In this document: piece after piece, positions 5,034 to 5,638 of the stretch
Layout of the letters: each line of letters begins with the position of its first letter
Position numbering within the stretch: position 1 is the first letter of the stretch
DNA from: Oscillospiraceae bacterium
Lineage (GTDB): Bacteria > Bacillota > Clostridia > Oscillospirales > Oscillospiraceae
DNA: 5,638 nt
Assembly: GCA_020866945.1 (NCBI GenBank)
Contig: JAJBVW010000195.1
Span: 1-5,638 of the forward strand
Direction of reading: 5' to 3'
Notes under the pieces: generated by a model
Databases searched by the model: none
What the model saw: the letters and a program-made list of their open reading frames with translations, nothing else
Told to the model about the DNA's origin: nothing
Position numbers and translations under genes: made by a program

Positions 5034-5329
5034 TGAGGACCGCATATGACATCATCATCAGCCCGGTGATCACCGAGCAGTCCATGGAAGACCTGGACAT
5101 CAAGAAATACGCCTTCCGCGTGGCGATGGACGCCAACAAGATTGAGATTAAGAAGGCGGTGGAGGAAATCTTCGGCGTGACCGTCATCAAGGTCACCACC
5201 ACCCATATGCGCGGCAAAAAGCGCCGCCAGGGCCGTTTCCCCGAGGGCCAGAGCGCCAACTGGAAAAAGGCCGTCGTGAAGCTCTCCGCCGACTCGAAGA
5301 ACATCGAGCTGTTTGAAGGCATGGCGTAA
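5033..5329 (+). CDS. rplW: 50S ribosomal protein L23
   Basis: Ribosomal protein L23, 98 residues, normal length. It sits at the exit of the peptide tunnel and is the docking site for trigger factor and the signal recognition particle. Signatures: DIIISPVITEQSM (6-18), YAFRVAMDANKIEIKKAVEEIFGV (26-49), then the basic loop GKKRRQGRFP (61-70) and WKKAVVKL (77-84). Glu15 matches the E. coli Glu18 chaperone-contact residue; the next position is Gln where Lys is usual. The start overlaps the rplD stop by one base. rplB begins 17 nt after its stop. Confidence 0.97.
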   Translation: MRTAYDIIISPVITEQSMEDLDIKKYAFRVAMDANKIEIKKAVEEIFGVTVIKVTTTHMRGKKRRQGRFPEGQSANWKKAVVKLSADSKNIELFEGMA

Positions 5330-5346
5330 GGGAGGAGAGAAGAAAT

Positions 5347-5638
5347 ATGGCTATTAAATATAAGCCCGTAACCCCGTCCCGCCGTCACATGACCGTGTCC
5401 GGCTTTGAGGGCGTGGACAAACACGCCCGCCCCGAGCGGAGCCTTACGGAAGCCCTGAAAAAGAACGCCGGCCGCAACTCCTATGGCCGGATCACCGTCC
5501 GCCATCATGGCGGCGGCAACAAGCAGAAATACCGCATCATTGACTGGAAGCGCAGCCGTGAGGGAGAGCCGGCCACCGTTCTTCGTCGGGAGTCCGCCCC
5601 CAACCGCTCCGCCTGCATCGACCTGACCCAGTACGCTG
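5347..5638 (+). CDS. rplB: 50S ribosomal protein L2, 5' part (cut by window end)
   Basis: First 97 residues of ribosomal protein L2 (full length is about 275), which binds 23S rRNA domain IV and is needed for subunit joining and peptidyl transfer. Visible: MAIKYKPVTPSRR (1-13), GRNSYGRITVRHHGGG (42-57), YRIIDWKR (62-69) and PNRSA (85-89). GGGAGGAG (5330-5337) lies 9 nt before the ATG. The stretch just before PNRSA reads RRESA where relatives nearly always have a form of IEYD, and the residues after it (CIDLTQYA) also differ from the usual IALL-type strand. The frame stays open and in register across this stretch, so it is substitution rather than a simple frameshift. The peptidyl-transferase-related C-terminal histidine region lies beyond the window. 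Confidence 0.95.
   Translation, partial: MAIKYKPVTPSRRHMTVSGFEGVDKHARPERSLTEALKKNAGRNSYGRITVRHHGGGNKQKYRIIDWKRSREGEPATVLRRESAPNRSACIDLTQYA

Noticed and set aside
3606..5045. 479-codon open frame on the minus strand across rplC and rplD
   Set aside because: It runs antisense to two certain ribosomal protein genes and the gap between them; the translation is low-complexity Gly/Ala/Leu/His-type shadow sequence without a family match that I recognise.

Overview
The window looks like a piece of a GC-rich Clostridia chromosome (Firmicutes, most like the Oscillospiraceae/Ruminococcaceae). That placement is inferred from the r-protein sequences, strong GGAGG-type ribosome binding sites, a lipoprotein signal and a T-tract intrinsic terminator; no tree was made. 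Every gene I can support is on the + strand. I see no tRNA, rRNA, insertion sequence or CRISPR array.

Left part (1-2831): a tight three-gene cluster. It holds a PgeF/YfiH-family multicopper-oxidase-like protein (peptidoglycan editing factor or purine nucleoside enzyme; start at the window edge), a lipoprotein substrate-binding protein of the SBP_bac_5 (OppA/DppA-like) family with no permease or ATPase genes beside it, and a tetrameric-type cytidine deaminase. Gaps are 6 and 13 nt, so one transcript is likely. A perfect 13-bp hairpin with a T-run (2905-2937) ends it.

Middle (2832-3217): 386 nt without a gene. After the terminator comes a structured leader for the ribosomal S10 operon. A TTGACA box lies across the terminator loop and fits a promoter with 17-nt spacing, which would start the mRNA near 2951. 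The leader begins with a hairpin, has a GNRA-capped hairpin, then a second intrinsic-terminator-like hairpin with six T's about 90 nt before rpsJ, plus alternative pairing partners for that terminator. This is the layout of a transcription attenuator, and it is the best candidate for an undescribed regulatory element here.

Right part (3218-5638): the start of the S10 operon in its usual order: rpsJ (S10), rplC (L3), rplD (L4), rplW (L23) and rplB (L2, cut by the window end). Unusual points are a 139-nt rpsJ-rplC gap with a promoter-like sequence and two hairpins, a tandem-duplicated C-terminal tail on L3, a changed tip of the L4 tunnel loop, and changes in a normally near-invariant L2 motif. 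L4 is the known autogenous regulator of the S10 operon in E. coli, so a structured leader and rplD in the same operon could form a feedback loop, though nothing here proves that L4 is the ligand.
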